DNA of 64,000 bases, taken from NCBI RefSeq assembly GCF_014164785.1, contig NZ_JACJFN010000004.1, positions 470,582 to 534,581 of the forward strand, read 5' to 3'. Every line of letters starts with the position of its first letter. Within the stretch, counting starts at the first letter, position 1. Below, one piece after another: positions 43,130-52,359 of the stretch. Made by a program: the position numbers and the translations under genes. Below the pieces are notes generated by a model that made no database searches, was not told the origin of the DNA, and was given only the letters and a program-made list of their open reading frames with translations. The DNA comes from Aquipseudomonas guryensis. GTDB lineage: Bacteria; Pseudomonadota; Gammaproteobacteria; Pseudomonadales; Pseudomonadaceae.

Positions 43130-43515
43130 AACAAACCCGTACTGCACGGGGCTTAGAAGGCGATCCGAAAGGATCGCCTTTTTTGTTTGGGCGATTGTGG
43201 GAAAGCGAAGTGGCAGTTCAGGCTCTTGGCCTGCGCTTACTCGTACTGCTCACGCGACTTTTCTGCCCTGATCCGCTCGATAGTGCTCCGTCATCTGCTC
43301 AGCAGAGCTTGGATATATCCCTGACTGTAGCCGTGCTGCACGTTCAGCCAAGTGCCTAATGTCCGGATTTCATGACGGGCAGATCTCGACCAGCCGAAGT
43401 GCAGCTTGTCGGTGTCTGAGTTGGCCGCTATCGCTGGTGTGTCGCAGGCCTGTTTGGTCGCGCAGTTGCGCAGCAAGGTAGGCGTCAAGGCGAACAGCCG
43501 AAACGTCGCCCACGT
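43130..43515. other. region between tRNA-Val and the LysR gene
   Basis: Apart from the terminator at 43157-43184, nothing firm is seen. A short minus-strand reading near 43291-43370 (L-G-T-W-L-N-V-Q-H-G-Y-S-Q-G-Y) may be a gene remnant but has no supporting start or length. Confidence 0.4.
43157..43184 (+). terminator. intrinsic terminator after tRNA-Val
   Basis: AAGGCGATCC and GGATCGCCTT pair around GAAA and end in a T6 run. Confidence 0.92.
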
Positions 43516-44394
43516 TCAGAGCTGCTCCCGTAGAAAGTCGACGAAGGCCATCGTCCGTGCCGAACGTCGCCGCTCGGCGCTGAACACGGCGTGAATGGGC
43601 AGTGCTCTGGTCCGATAATCGTCCAGCACGGTGGCAACCTTGCCTTGTTCGAGATCGGCCGCGAACAGCCATTCGGGAGATAGGGAGATTCCCAGGCCGG
43701 AGAGGACCATTTCGCGGATGGCCTCGCTGCTGTTGCTGGTCATGTTGCCCCTGATGGCAACCTCGAACTCCTCTGCGCCACGGCTGAAGTGCCAGCTGTC
43801 GTAGTGCTCCAGCAAGGTGAAGCCGATGCAGTTGTGGCCACTCAGTTCGCATGGCGTGCGCGGTACGCCATGCCGTGCCAGATAGGACGGCGCTGCGTAG
43901 ACCCGGCGTGCGCTGGTTCCCAGAGGTGCCGCCACCAGGCCTTCATTGCGCAGCACGCCGATACGGATGGCCAGGTCGATATCTTCCTTGAGCAGATCTT
44001 CGTTGTGATCGCTAAGTCTGAAGTCGATCCGCACCTCAGGATGACGCTGCAGAAACATGCCTATCCGCGGTGCGATGCACAGCCGTCCGTAACTTACGGG
44101 CGCGGCAATGCGCAGTTGCCCGGCGATCTGTTCCTGGCCGCTGGCGAAGCTCAGCGTGGCGCTTTCCAGGTTGGCGAGAATGTCCTGGCTGTGTTCGTAG
44201 AACCTCTGACCCTGATCGGTGAGGGCCAAATGTCGGGTGCTGCGGACGAACAGCGGCCCGCCGAGATGCTGCTCCAGGGCCCGGATCTGCTTGCTCACCG
44301 CCGGTTGCCCGAGGTTGCGCTCGCGAGCTACCGCGGAGAACGAGCCGCGCTCCACGACACGGACGAAGATGCGCATGCTGTCGAACAGATCCAT
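43516..44394 (-). CDS. LysR family transcriptional regulator (CrgA-like)
   Basis: 292 residues. Winged helix-turn-helix at 1-60 (S-M-R-I-F-V-R-V-V-E-R-G-S-F-S-A-V-A, then L-G-Q-P-A-V-S-K-Q-I-R-A-L-E), effector domain from about 90 (G-Q-L-R-I-A-A-P-V-S-Y-G-R). The ATG at 44394 was preferred over a TTG two codons earlier. It is divergent from the ADH-family gene with a 107-base gap, so that gene is the likely target. Confidence 0.9.
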   Translation of the reverse strand: MDLFDSMRIFVRVVERGSFSAVARERNLGQPAVSKQIRALEQHLGGPLFVRSTRHLALTDQGQRFYEHSQDILANLESATLSFASGQEQIAGQLRIAAPVSYGRLCIAPRIGMFLQRHPEVRIDFRLSDHNEDLLKEDIDLAIRIGVLRNEGLVAAPLGTSARRVYAAPSYLARHGVPRTPCELSGHNCIGFTLLEHYDSWHFSRGAEEFEVAIRGNMTSNSSEAIREMVLSGLGISLSPEWLFAADLEQGKVATVLDDYRTRALPIHAVFSAERRRSARTMAFVDFLREQL

Positions 44395-44501
44395 CGGCAA
44401 TAGGCCTCTTTCCGGAATAGGTGATATGCACTTTTAGCTTCTTATCGGAATGCTGGGGTGACGGCAATCTGCAGGTGTCCAATCTCTCAGGGTTCACCAT
44501 C

Positions 44502-45521
44502 ATGAATAACACCATGCTTGCCGCCATCGCCGAATCCGCCCAGGCCCCTCTGGTCGTGCGCAGCATTGACCGCCCGGTGCCTGCCAGGGGGCAGGTCCTG
44601 GTCAGGGTGCATGCCGCGGGGCTCAACCCGCTCGATGGCAAGATCGCCGCCGGAGCGGCGGCGCATGCTCGCCAGGCGTTGCCCGCCGTGCTTGGCCTGG
44701 ATCTGGCCGGTACGGTTGTCGAGCTGGGAGCCGGGGTTGAAAATTTCGCACCAGGCGATGAGGTCTTTGGCATGGCTGGTGGGATCGGCGGTGCCCAGGG
44801 CAGCATGGCCGACTATATCGCCGTCGATGCCCGCCTGATTGCACCGAAGCCGCGGCAGCTGAGCATGCGCGAGGCCGCGGCAGTGCCTCTGGTATTCATC
44901 ACGGCATGGGAGGGCTTGGTGGATCGCGCCAATGTGCGTGCCGGTCAGCGCGTACTGGTGCATGGCGGTGCTGGCGGGGTTGGCCAGATGGTCGTGCAGC
45001 TGGCCAGGGCCCGAGGCGCCGAAGTTTACGCCACCGGCTCGGCCGCCAGTCTCGATTTCATTCGTGCGCTGGGAGCCACGGCCATCGACTACCAGAATGA
45101 GGTCGTGGAGGATTATGTCGAGCGCTATACGGCCGGGGAAGGCTTCGACATCGTCTACGACACAGTCGGCGGCACTACGCTGGACGCCGCATTTCGCTCG
45201 GTGAAGTCCTACACCGGGCATGTACTCAGCTGTCTGGGCTGGGGACAACACAGCCTGGCGCCGCTGTCGTTCAAGGGCGCCACCTATTCGGGCATTTTCA
45301 CCCTGCTGCCGTTGCTGTCCGGCCGGGGGCGCGAGCACCACGGCGCCATCCTGCGCGAGGCTGCGGCGCTGGCCGATGCGGGGCAATTGAGCATCCGAAT
45401 GGATCCGCAGCGCTACGGGCTGAATGCGGCCAACGAAGCTTTACGCCAGGTTGTGCAGGGGGGTGGCCAGGGTAAGACGGTTATCGAGTTGCTGGCCGGT
45501 CTTTCTGCCGACCCGGCCTGA
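44502..45521 (+). CDS. MDR-family (zinc-type alcohol dehydrogenase-like) NADPH oxidoreductase
   Basis: 339 residues. The N-terminal GroES-like domain has V-L-V-R-V-H-A-A-G-L-N-P-L-D near 30, and the nucleotide-binding domain has V-L-V-H-G-G-A-G-G-V-G-Q-M near 152. The catalytic zinc ligands (Cys and His in G-H-E) are absent, so it belongs with quinone oxidoreductase-like zinc-independent members. It likely reduces a quinone or enone using NADPH. Divergent from a LysR gene and followed by a strong hairpin. Start at 44502 gives a normal length; longer readings overlap the promoter. Confidence 0.88.
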   Translation: MNNTMLAAIAESAQAPLVVRSIDRPVPARGQVLVRVHAAGLNPLDGKIAAGAAAHARQALPAVLGLDLAGTVVELGAGVENFAPGDEVFGMAGGIGGAQGSMADYIAVDARLIAPKPRQLSMREAAAVPLVFITAWEGLVDRANVRAGQRVLVHGGAGGVGQMVVQLARARGAEVYATGSAASLDFIRALGATAIDYQNEVVEDYVERYTAGEGFDIVYDTVGGTTLDAAFRSVKSYTGHVLSCLGWGQHSLAPLSFKGATYSGIFTLLPLLSGRGREHHGAILREAAALADAGQLSIRMDPQRYGLNAANEALRQVVQGGGQGKTVIELLAGLSADPA

Positions 45522-45524
45522 CCC

Positions 45525-45566
45525 AGCTTGCCTGCGGCTGCGCAGATGTGCGGCCGCAGGCAAGCT
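45525..45566. terminator. hairpin between convergent genes
   Basis: AGCTTGCCTGCGGC (45525-45538) pairs perfectly with 45553-45566 around a 14-base loop. No T run, but the position between converging genes suggests termination. Confidence 0.6.
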
Positions 45567-45584
45567 GGGAGCTGCATGCGCCGG

Positions 45585-46523
45585 CTATGGTTCGGTTCGG
45601 GAGGCGCGCCTGAGCATCTGTGGCGGCTGCCCAAAGGCTCTGAGAAAGGCCTTGCGCATCCTTTCCCGGTCAACAAAACCGGTTTCCACGGCAATCCGAT
45701 CCATCGACAGGCGGCCTTTTTCGATGAGCAGGCGCGCGGCCTCGAGGCGCAGGCTCTCGACCGCCTTGGCCGGCGATTGACCGGTTTCGTCCCGGAAGGC
45801 TCGGCTGAACTGGCGGGTGCTGAGATTGGCGGCTTCGGCGAGTTCGTCCACCGCCAGGCGGCTCTGCAGGTTCTTCTTGGCGTAGTCCAGTGCTTTCTGG
45901 ATGCGGTCGGACTTCGGCTTCAGCTTCGACAGCGCGGAGAACTGGGACTGCCCCCCAGCGCGGCGATGGTAGACGACGAGGCTCTTGGCTACGCCGCGGG
46001 CAACCTCGGGACCGAGATCCTGCTCGATCATCGCCAGTGCCAGATCGACGACTGCGGTCATGCCGGCCGATGTCCAGACATTGCCGTCGACGATGAAGAT
46101 ACGGTCTTCCTCCAGGCGCACGGCAGGGAAGCGCTTTTGCAGATCGTTGGCAAAGAACCAGTGCGTGGTGGCCTGGCGGCCATCGAGGACGCCAGCCTCT
46201 GCCAGGGTAAAGGCCCCGGTGCAGGGGGCTGCGACCCGCCGTGAGGTGCTGACTGACTGGCGCACATAGTCCAGCAACCCCGGCGATGCCGGATGGATGT
46301 AGGTTGCGGCGCTGACCACCAGCGTATCCAGCGCGCTTTTGCCAAGCGGCTCGGTTTCAACCGCAAAACCGGCGGAGGTACGTACCGGGCCGCCATGTTC
46401 GGATAACAGACGAATGCCGTAGAAGGCCTCGCCGACGGCGATGTTGGCCATTTCGAAGGCCGAAACGATCGCCAGGCTCATGACCTGAAAGTTGGGGAAA
46501 ACGACAAAACCTACGCGATGCAT
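45585..46523 (-). CDS. GlxA-type AraC family transcriptional regulator
   Basis: 312 residues: DJ-1/PfpI-like domain (about 1-170, V-G-F-V-V-F-P-N-F-Q-V-M-S-L-A, then V-A-A-P-C-T-G-A-F-T-L-A-E-A-G-V-L with the nucleophile-elbow Cys, and T-T-H-W) followed by an AraC domain (about 210-305, L-A-V-D-E-L-A-E-A-A-N-L-S-T-R-Q-F-S-R-A-F). Same architecture as the gene at 6493-7464, but the sequences differ clearly. It is divergent from the SDR at 46657, whose expression it probably controls. Confidence 0.9.
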   Translation of the reverse strand: MHRVGFVVFPNFQVMSLAIVSAFEMANIAVGEAFYGIRLLSEHGGPVRTSAGFAVETEPLGKSALDTLVVSAATYIHPASPGLLDYVRQSVSTSRRVAAPCTGAFTLAEAGVLDGRQATTHWFFANDLQKRFPAVRLEEDRIFIVDGNVWTSAGMTAVVDLALAMIEQDLGPEVARGVAKSLVVYHRRAGGQSQFSALSKLKPKSDRIQKALDYAKKNLQSRLAVDELAEAANLSTRQFSRAFRDETGQSPAKAVESLRLEAARLLIEKGRLSMDRIAVETGFVDRERMRKAFLRAFGQPPQMLRRASRTEP

Positions 46524-46656
46524 GTGTCTCTCTGACCTGTTTGGAGCTGTGTCCTAAAAAGACGTATATATGACATTTGAGCCGCTATCAAGGCTGGTTA
46601 ATCTCTCCTCAAGGCTTCTATTCAACAACCTCGCAAATGCCTCAGGAGAAACCCTT

Positions 46657-47457
46657 ATGACTACTCAGACTTCCCATGGCAGCGCATTGATCACGGGCGC
46701 CTCGTCCGGTATCGGGGCGCTCTACGCCGAACGACTGGCCCGCCGCGGCTATGACCTGATTCTGGTGGCACGCTCGCAGCAGCGTCTGGATCTTCTGGCT
46801 CAGCGTCTGAGAGAAGAGACTGGCCGCCAGGTCGAGGTGCTGGTCGCCGATCTGGGCGACCAGGCGGAGCTGGCGAGGGTGGAGCAGTTGCTGCGCAAGC
46901 AGGATGACATCTCGCTGCTGGTCAACAACGCGGGAGTCGGCGCGACCTCCGCATTGCTCGATTCGGATGTGGAGGCGATGACCCGCATGATCGAACTGAA
47001 CGTGACCGCGTTGACCCGCCTGGCCTATGCCGCCGCACCGGGATTCGTCGCGCGTGGCCGGGGTGCGATCATCAACATTGCTTCGATCGTTGGGATTGCC
47101 CCGGAGATCCTCAACGGGGTGTATGGCGCAAGCAAGGCATTCGTGCTGGCCTTCAGCCAATCGCTGCATCACGAGCTGGCCGGCAAGGGCGTGCAAATCC
47201 AGGCCGTCGTTCCCGGGGCTATTGCCACCGACTTCTGGGCGGTCGCCGGGACTCCGCTGGAGGCCTTGCCGAGTCAGATCGTGATGCAGCCAGCAGACCT
47301 GGTGGATGCGGCACTGGCCGGTTTTGACCAAGGGGAGCTGTTCACCCTTCCATCGCTGCCCGAATTGGCTGATTGGCAGGCTTATGAGGCCGCACGGCAG
47401 AAGCTGCTGCCCAATCTATCCCGCCAGTCGGTAGCCGAACGCTATCGCCGCGACTGA
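46657..47457 (+). CDS. SDR family NAD(P)-dependent oxidoreductase
   Basis: 266 residues. Classical SDR motifs: T-G-A-S-S-G-I-G near residue 14, L-V-N-N-A-G near 89, catalytic Ser in N-I-A-S-I-V-G and Tyr-Lys in V-Y-G-A-S-K-A near 155. It closely resembles the SDR at 57639-58433, including the G-F-D-Q-G-E-L segment and the L-P-N-L-S-R tail. The start at 46657 follows CAGGAG by eight bases. It is divergent from a GlxA-type regulator and followed by an alpha/beta hydrolase 117 bases away. Substrate unknown. Confidence 0.9.
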   Translation: MTTQTSHGSALITGASSGIGALYAERLARRGYDLILVARSQQRLDLLAQRLREETGRQVEVLVADLGDQAELARVEQLLRKQDDISLLVNNAGVGATSALLDSDVEAMTRMIELNVTALTRLAYAAAPGFVARGRGAIINIASIVGIAPEILNGVYGASKAFVLAFSQSLHHELAGKGVQIQAVVPGAIATDFWAVAGTPLEALPSQIVMQPADLVDAALAGFDQGELFTLPSLPELADWQAYEAARQKLLPNLSRQSVAERYRRD

Positions 47458-47574
47458 GCAAGGATGATCGGTGCAGGCGGCAGAGTGTTTGTCGTCTGTC
47501 ATCCCCAGGTTGGCTCACCAAGCATCATGAGGTGCCGAAATGTCTGCGACTACGACCCCGTCAGGTGATCTGTC

Positions 47575-48477
47575 ATGAACCAAGCAAGCGCCTTGCCCCC
47601 GACAGTCGTACGCCATCGCTACGCCGAGGTTGATGGCGTACACATCTTCTATCGCGAGGCCGGGCAGCCTGAGCTACCGACCTTGCTTCTGCTCCATGGC
47701 TTTCCAAGTTCCTCGCATCAGTTCCGCCATTTGCTGCCGCTGCTGGCTGAGCACTTCCATGTAGTTGCTCCCGACTTTCCCGGCTTCGGTTTCACCCAGG
47801 TGCCCGCCGAGCGTGGCTATGTCTACAGCTTCGAGCAGATCGCCGGCACCCTGGCCGCCTTCACCTGCGCGCTGGGGCTGCAGCGCTATGCGCTCTATCT
47901 GTTCGACTATGGAGCGCCCGTAGGGCTGCGCCTGGCGCTGTTGCAGCCGCAGCGGATAACCGGCCTGGTTTCACAGAACGGTAATGCCTACGAGGAAGGA
48001 CTGAGCGAGGCTTGGGCGCCGGTGCGGGCGTACTGGTCCGATCCTTCGCCCGCCAACCGGCAGGCCATCCGCGACGGCCTGCTGAGTGCCGATGCCACCC
48101 GCTGGCAGTACCTCGCCGGTGTTCCCGACCCGGAGTTGATCGCGCCGGAAGCCATCATGCTCGACAGCAGCCTGCTCGAGCGGCCAGGCAATAAAGACAT
48201 CCAGCTCGATCTGATCCTCGACTACGCCAACAACATAGATCAGTACCCGGCTTTCCAGGCCTGGCTGCGCCAGGGCAGCTTTCCGGTACTGGTCATCTGG
48301 GGGCGCAATGACCCGTTCTTCCTCCCTTCTGGTGCTGAGGCGTTCGCCCGCGACGTACCGCACGCGGTGGTCGAGTTGCTGGAAACCGGGCACTTCGCCC
48401 TGGAAACCCACTGTCAACCCATCGCCGCGCGGATCAGGGCGGTGCTCGGGCAATCAGCTTCTGCAAGAGGGCAATGA
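47575..48477 (+). CDS. alpha/beta hydrolase, haloalkane dehalogenase/epoxide hydrolase-like
   Basis: 300 residues. Oxyanion motif L-L-H-G-F-P-S-S-S near residue 40; at the nucleophile elbow the residue is Asp (D111 in L-F-D-Y-G-A-P-V-G), as in haloalkane dehalogenases and epoxide hydrolases, rather than Ser. Catalytic acid in W-G-R-N-D-P-F-F near 243 and His in T-G-H-F-A-L-E near 275. It should open an epoxide or cleave a C-halogen bond; which one is not decided by sequence. One base separates its stop from the next start, so the two are coupled. Confidence 0.85.
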   Translation: MNQASALPPTVVRHRYAEVDGVHIFYREAGQPELPTLLLLHGFPSSSHQFRHLLPLLAEHFHVVAPDFPGFGFTQVPAERGYVYSFEQIAGTLAAFTCALGLQRYALYLFDYGAPVGLRLALLQPQRITGLVSQNGNAYEEGLSEAWAPVRAYWSDPSPANRQAIRDGLLSADATRWQYLAGVPDPELIAPEAIMLDSSLLERPGNKDIQLDLILDYANNIDQYPAFQAWLRQGSFPVLVIWGRNDPFFLPSGAEAFARDVPHAVVELLETGHFALETHCQPIAARIRAVLGQSASARGQ

Positions 48478-48478
48478 G

Positions 48479-49210
48479 ATGAACCATCAGAAATCTGAAC
48501 TGCTGCAGCAGGTACTGGACGCCCATGGTGGTCTCGACCGCTGGCGTCAATTCAGCCGAGTCGAGGCCAGTATCACCAGTGGTGGTGGTTTGTGGGGAAT
48601 GAAGGGTATGAAGCAGGACAGCCAGGCGCGGCAGATGTCGGTCTGGCTGCACGAGCAGCGCGCCTCGCTGATGCCTTTCGGCGCCCCTAATCAGCGTACG
48701 GCCTATTCCCCCGAGCGCATCGCTATCGAGACAGTCGAAGGACAGCTGGTGGCTGAGCGGCTCAATCCGAGGAGCTCCTTTCTGGGGCATGGCGAAACGA
48801 CCCCCTGGGACCCCCTGCATCGCGCCTACTTCAATGGCTATGCGCTCTGGTCCTACCTGACCATGCCTTTTCTGTTTGGCTTGCCCGGGGTGCACGCCGA
48901 GGAAGTCGAGCCCTGGCAGGAAGGGGCGGAGCGTTGGCGGCGCTTGCGGGTCCGGTTTCCCGCAGACGTCGCGACCCACTGCCCGGTGCAGGAGTTCTAT
49001 TTCGGCGATGACTTCCTCTTGCGCCGACATGACTACTGCGTCGACGTCAGTGGCGCCATTCCGGCTGCCCAATATGTGCATGACTACGTCAGCTCCAGTG
49101 GCTTGTTCATGCCGAGCAAGCGCCGGGCTTATCGACGAGCGCCAGACGGCCAGGCCATTGCTGCGGAGCTGCTGGTGTCGATCGATATCAGCGATGTTCG
49201 CTTCACCTAA
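48479..49210 (+). CDS. conserved hypothetical protein
   Basis: 243 residues, no signal peptide or membrane segment. It begins with helices (L-L-Q-Q-V-L-D-A-H-G-G-L-D-R-W-R-Q-F), then a beta-rich region (V-E-A-S-I-T-S-G-G-G-L-W-G), and contains W-D-P-L-H-R-A-Y-F-N-G-Y-A-L-W near 100. The H-G-G-L-D-R-W start occurs in several lipid-binding-like (LolA-type) proteins, but I cannot assign a function. ATG follows the hydrolase stop by one base, indicating linked expression with a putative hydrolase and SDR. Confidence 0.8.
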   Translation: MNHQKSELLQQVLDAHGGLDRWRQFSRVEASITSGGGLWGMKGMKQDSQARQMSVWLHEQRASLMPFGAPNQRTAYSPERIAIETVEGQLVAERLNPRSSFLGHGETTPWDPLHRAYFNGYALWSYLTMPFLFGLPGVHAEEVEPWQEGAERWRRLRVRFPADVATHCPVQEFYFGDDFLLRRHDYCVDVSGAIPAAQYVHDYVSSSGLFMPSKRRAYRRAPDGQAIAAELLVSIDISDVRFT

Positions 49211-49825
49211 GCCATGGTCGCGACCTGGTTTGCTTGCAGAGCATTGCAAGTCAGGGGAGCAGGCTGAGGTGTTTGAGTGTGTCAGGCTGCGGTGAGCCTC
49301 TGCTGGCCGAACTGTCCGCGTGGCATGACTTGCATGCCTTGATAATGCGGTGAGACGAATAGTCTTGATCTGCTTGGTGATCGCTCGCGCCATTGTGCGA
49401 TGGGCTGGCGCCTTGCTGGAGCTGCACGGTCGGGGTCGCCGTTGCGCGTAAATCCAGCATCAGGATCGCGGCTCTTTGTGGTAGAGTGCGCCCTTTGTTG
49501 GTATTTAGAGGTAGTTATTTACCTTTAATATCAATAACTTATGTTTTTAGAATGGCTGCCATTAACAGGCTGAAAGGGTATTTTCAATCCGCCTGTATGC
49601 TAGCCACTTCGTAATCGGGCTCTTGTGATTGCCCTTTTATCGCTTGCTTGTCAGGGCTAAGGCTTTCTGAAAGCATCGTTTTTTTACTTCCAGTGACTCT
49701 GGTTCGGTTCAGGTTGGCCCGCAAGGCTCCTGCCACTGTTAGGCAGGTATACCGCCGAATCGCTTCCTGGCTCATCCCAACCCACGTGACCTTTGGTAGG
49801 GGTCACCACTAGGAGAGGAGGCGCC
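49211..49825. other. thrS leader/intergenic region with three hairpins
   Basis: No gene called. A -10-like TAGAGT lies at 49482-49487 without a clear -35. Hairpins: 49662-49674 (GCTTTCTGAAAGC) followed by a T7 run at 49679-49685; 49729-49747 (CCTGCC with GGCAGG); and 49787-49807 (GTGACC with GGTCAC) ending shortly before the GGAGG of thrS. The last could affect ribosome access. A minus-strand reading here is rejected. Confidence 0.45.
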
Positions 49826-51748
49826 ATGCCCATCATTACTCTTCCCGACGGCAGTCAGCGTTCGTTCGATCATCCCGTGTCCGTGCTTGAGGTCGCCCAG
49901 TCCATTGGTGCCGGCCTGGCCAAGGCCACTCTGGCCGGCAAGGTCAATGGCAAACAGGTGGACGCCTGCGATGTAATCGATAGCGATGCCACCCTGCAGA
50001 TCATCACGCCGAAAGACGAAGAGGGGCTGGAAATCATCCGCCACTCCTGCGCGCACCTGGTTGGCCATGCGGTCAAGCAGCTGTACCCGGACGCCAAGAT
50101 GGTGATCGGGCCGGTCATTGAAGAAGGCTTCTATTACGACATCGCCATCGGTCGGCCTTTCACGCCGGAAGACATGGCGGCCATCGAGAAGCGCATGGCC
50201 GAGCTGATCGACAAGGATTACGACGTCATCAAGAAGATGACCCCGCGCGCCGAAGTCATCGAGCTGTTCCAGGCCCGTGGCGAGGAATACAAGCTGCGCC
50301 TGATCGAGGACATGCCGGACGAGCAGGCCATGGGCCTGTACTTCCACGAAGAATACGTCGATATGTGCCGTGGCCCGCACGTGCCGAACACACGCTTCCT
50401 CAAGTCCTTCAAGCTGACCAAGATTTCCGGTGCCTACTGGCGTGGTGACTCGAAGAACGAGCAGCTACAGCGTGTCTATGGCACCGCCTGGGCGGACAAG
50501 AAGCAGCTGGCGGCTTACATTCAGCGCATCGAAGAAGCCGAGAAGCGCGACCATCGCCGCATCGGCAAGCAGCTGGACCTGTTCCACCTGCAGGAAGAAG
50601 CGCCGGGCATGGTGTTCTGGCACCCGAACGGCTGGACTGTCTACCAGGTGCTGGAGCAGTACATGCGCCAGGTACAGCGCGAGCACGGTTACGTCGAAGT
50701 GCGCACCCCGCAGGTGGTCGATCGCATTCTCTGGGAGCGCTCGGGCCATTGGTCCAACTACGCCGAGAATATGTTCACCACCAACTCGGAAAACCGCGAC
50801 TACGCGGTGAAGCCGATGAACTGCCCATGCCATGTGCAGATCTTCAATCAGGGTCTGAAAAGCTACCGCGACCTGCCGCTGCGCCTGGCCGAGTTCGGTG
50901 CCTGTCACCGTAACGAGCCGTCCGGCGCACTGCATGGCATCATGCGTGTGCGTGGCTTTACCCAGGACGACGCCCACATCTTCTGTACCGAAGATCAAGT
51001 GAAGAAGGAGGCGGCCGACTTCATCAAGCTGACTCTGCAGGTGTATTCCGACTTCGGTTTCTCCGATATCGCGATGAAGCTGTCGACTCGTCCTGCCAAG
51101 CGCGTGGGATCCGACGAGCTGTGGGATCGCGCCGAAACGGCCCTGGCCGATGCGCTGAACGAGTCGGGTCTGGAGTGGGAATACCAGCCGGGCGAGGGCG
51201 CGTTCTACGGTCCGAAGATCGAGTTCACCCTGAAGGATTGCCTGGGTCGTAACTGGCAGTGCGGTACCCTGCAGTACGATCCGAACCTGCCAGAGCGCCT
51301 GGATGCCAGCTATATCGCCGAAGATAACAACCGTAAGCGTCCGGTGATGTTGCACCGCGCGATCCTCGGTTCCTTCGAGCGTTTCATCGGCATGCTGATC
51401 GAAAACTATGCCGGTGCCTTCCCGGCCTGGCTGGCGCCGACTCAGGCCGTGGTGATGAATATCACCGACAAGCAGGCCGATTTTGCCCTCGAAGTCGAAA
51501 AAACGCTCAATCAAAGCGGGTTTCGTGCCAAGTCTGACTTGAGAAACGAGAAGATCGGCTTTAAAATCCGCGAGCATACTTTGCTCAAGGTTCCCTATCT
51601 CTTGGTTATTGGAGATCGGGAGGTTGAGACACGATCCGTTGCTGTGCGTACCCGCGAAGGCGTCGACCTGGGCTCCATGCCCCTCGAGCAATTCGCCGAT
51701 CAGCTCAAGCAAGCGGTTTCCCGGCGTTCGCGCCAAGATTCGGAGTAA
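49826..51748 (+). CDS. thrS: threonyl-tRNA synthetase
   Basis: 640 residues, full-length class II enzyme. A TGS domain (1-61), an editing domain (about 62-225, with H-S-C-A-H-L near 73 and the C-R-G-P-H-V motif), catalytic domain with motif 2 in F-G-A-C-H-R-N-E-P-S-G and zinc-site M-N-C-P-C-H near 333, and a C-terminal anticodon-binding domain. The ATG at 49826 follows GGAGAGGAGG. It begins the classical thrS-infC-rpmI-rplT order. Its stop lies within a few bases of the infC start. Confidence 0.97.
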   Translation: MPIITLPDGSQRSFDHPVSVLEVAQSIGAGLAKATLAGKVNGKQVDACDVIDSDATLQIITPKDEEGLEIIRHSCAHLVGHAVKQLYPDAKMVIGPVIEEGFYYDIAIGRPFTPEDMAAIEKRMAELIDKDYDVIKKMTPRAEVIELFQARGEEYKLRLIEDMPDEQAMGLYFHEEYVDMCRGPHVPNTRFLKSFKLTKISGAYWRGDSKNEQLQRVYGTAWADKKQLAAYIQRIEEAEKRDHRRIGKQLDLFHLQEEAPGMVFWHPNGWTVYQVLEQYMRQVQREHGYVEVRTPQVVDRILWERSGHWSNYAENMFTTNSENRDYAVKPMNCPCHVQIFNQGLKSYRDLPLRLAEFGACHRNEPSGALHGIMRVRGFTQDDAHIFCTEDQVKKEAADFIKLTLQVYSDFGFSDIAMKLSTRPAKRVGSDELWDRAETALADALNESGLEWEYQPGEGAFYGPKIEFTLKDCLGRNWQCGTLQYDPNLPERLDASYIAEDNNRKRPVMLHRAILGSFERFIGMLIENYAGAFPAWLAPTQAVVMNITDKQADFALEVEKTLNQSGFRAKSDLRNEKIGFKIREHTLLKVPYLLVIGDREVETRSVAVRTREGVDLGSMPLEQFADQLKQAVSRRSRQDSE

Positions 51749-51750
51749 TC

Positions 51751-52299
51751 ATTATTAAGCGTGAAATGAGACAAGATAAACGAGCTGCACCTAAAGCACC
51801 GATCAACGAGAATATCTCGGCCCGCGAGGTTCGGTTAATTGGTGCTGATGGCGAGCAGATTGGCATCGTCTCGATTGATGAAGCGTTGCGAGTGGCTGAT
51901 GAGGCCAAACTCGATCTGGTCGAAATTTCTGCCGACGCGGTTCCGCCGGTTTGCCGAGTGATGGACTACGGCAAGTCGATCTTCGAGAAGAAGAAGCAGG
52001 TTGCCGCGGCGAAGAAAAACCAGAAGCAGATTCAGGTTAAAGAAATCAAGTTTCGTCCAGGGACGGAAGAAGGGGATTACCAGGTAAAACTACGCAACCT
52101 GGTACGTTTCCTTAGTGATGGGGATAAGGCCAAGGTATCGCTTCGATTCCGCGGTCGAGAGATGGCCCACCAGGAGCTGGGCATGGAGCTGTTGAAGCGG
52201 GTTGAAAATGACCTGCTTGAATACGGCGCCGTTGAGCAGCATCCAAAGATGGAAGGACGCCAGCTGATCATGGTCATCGCCCCCAAAAAGAAGAAGTAA
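51751..52299 (+). CDS. infC: translation initiation factor IF-3 (non-canonical start)
   Basis: 182 residues if translation begins at ATT 51751. Motifs: I-N-E-N-I-S-A-R-E-V-R-L-I-G near residue 20, V-C-R-V-M-D-Y-G-K near 70, K-E-I-K-F-R-P-G-T near 97 and the C-domain S-L-R-F-R-G-R-E-M. GGAG at 51742-51745 is five bases before ATT 51751 and eight before ATT 51754, while the first in-frame ATG (51766) has no ribosome site. E. coli infC also starts with AUU, which lets IF-3 repress its own translation. ATC 51748 is another possible start. Confidence 0.93.
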   Translation: MIKREMRQDKRAAPKAPINENISAREVRLIGADGEQIGIVSIDEALRVADEAKLDLVEISADAVPPVCRVMDYGKSIFEKKKQVAAAKKNQKQIQVKEIKFRPGTEEGDYQVKLRNLVRFLSDGDKAKVSLRFRGREMAHQELGMELLKRVENDLLEYGAVEQHPKMEGRQLIMVIAPKKKK

Positions 52300-52359
52300 C
52301 CACCAGGGCACGGCAGGCCTTGCGGTTATGTTTATCAACTGAATGCGGAGTATCCGAAC

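Noticed and set aside
43613..43621. Single CGATAATCG core as a PcaR site
   Set aside because: It is unpaired and inside the LysR coding sequence; chance match is likely.
49584..49775. 63-codon minus-strand ORF in the thrS leader
   Set aside because: No recognised family and it lies across the thrS leader hairpins; kept as non-coding until homologues are shown.
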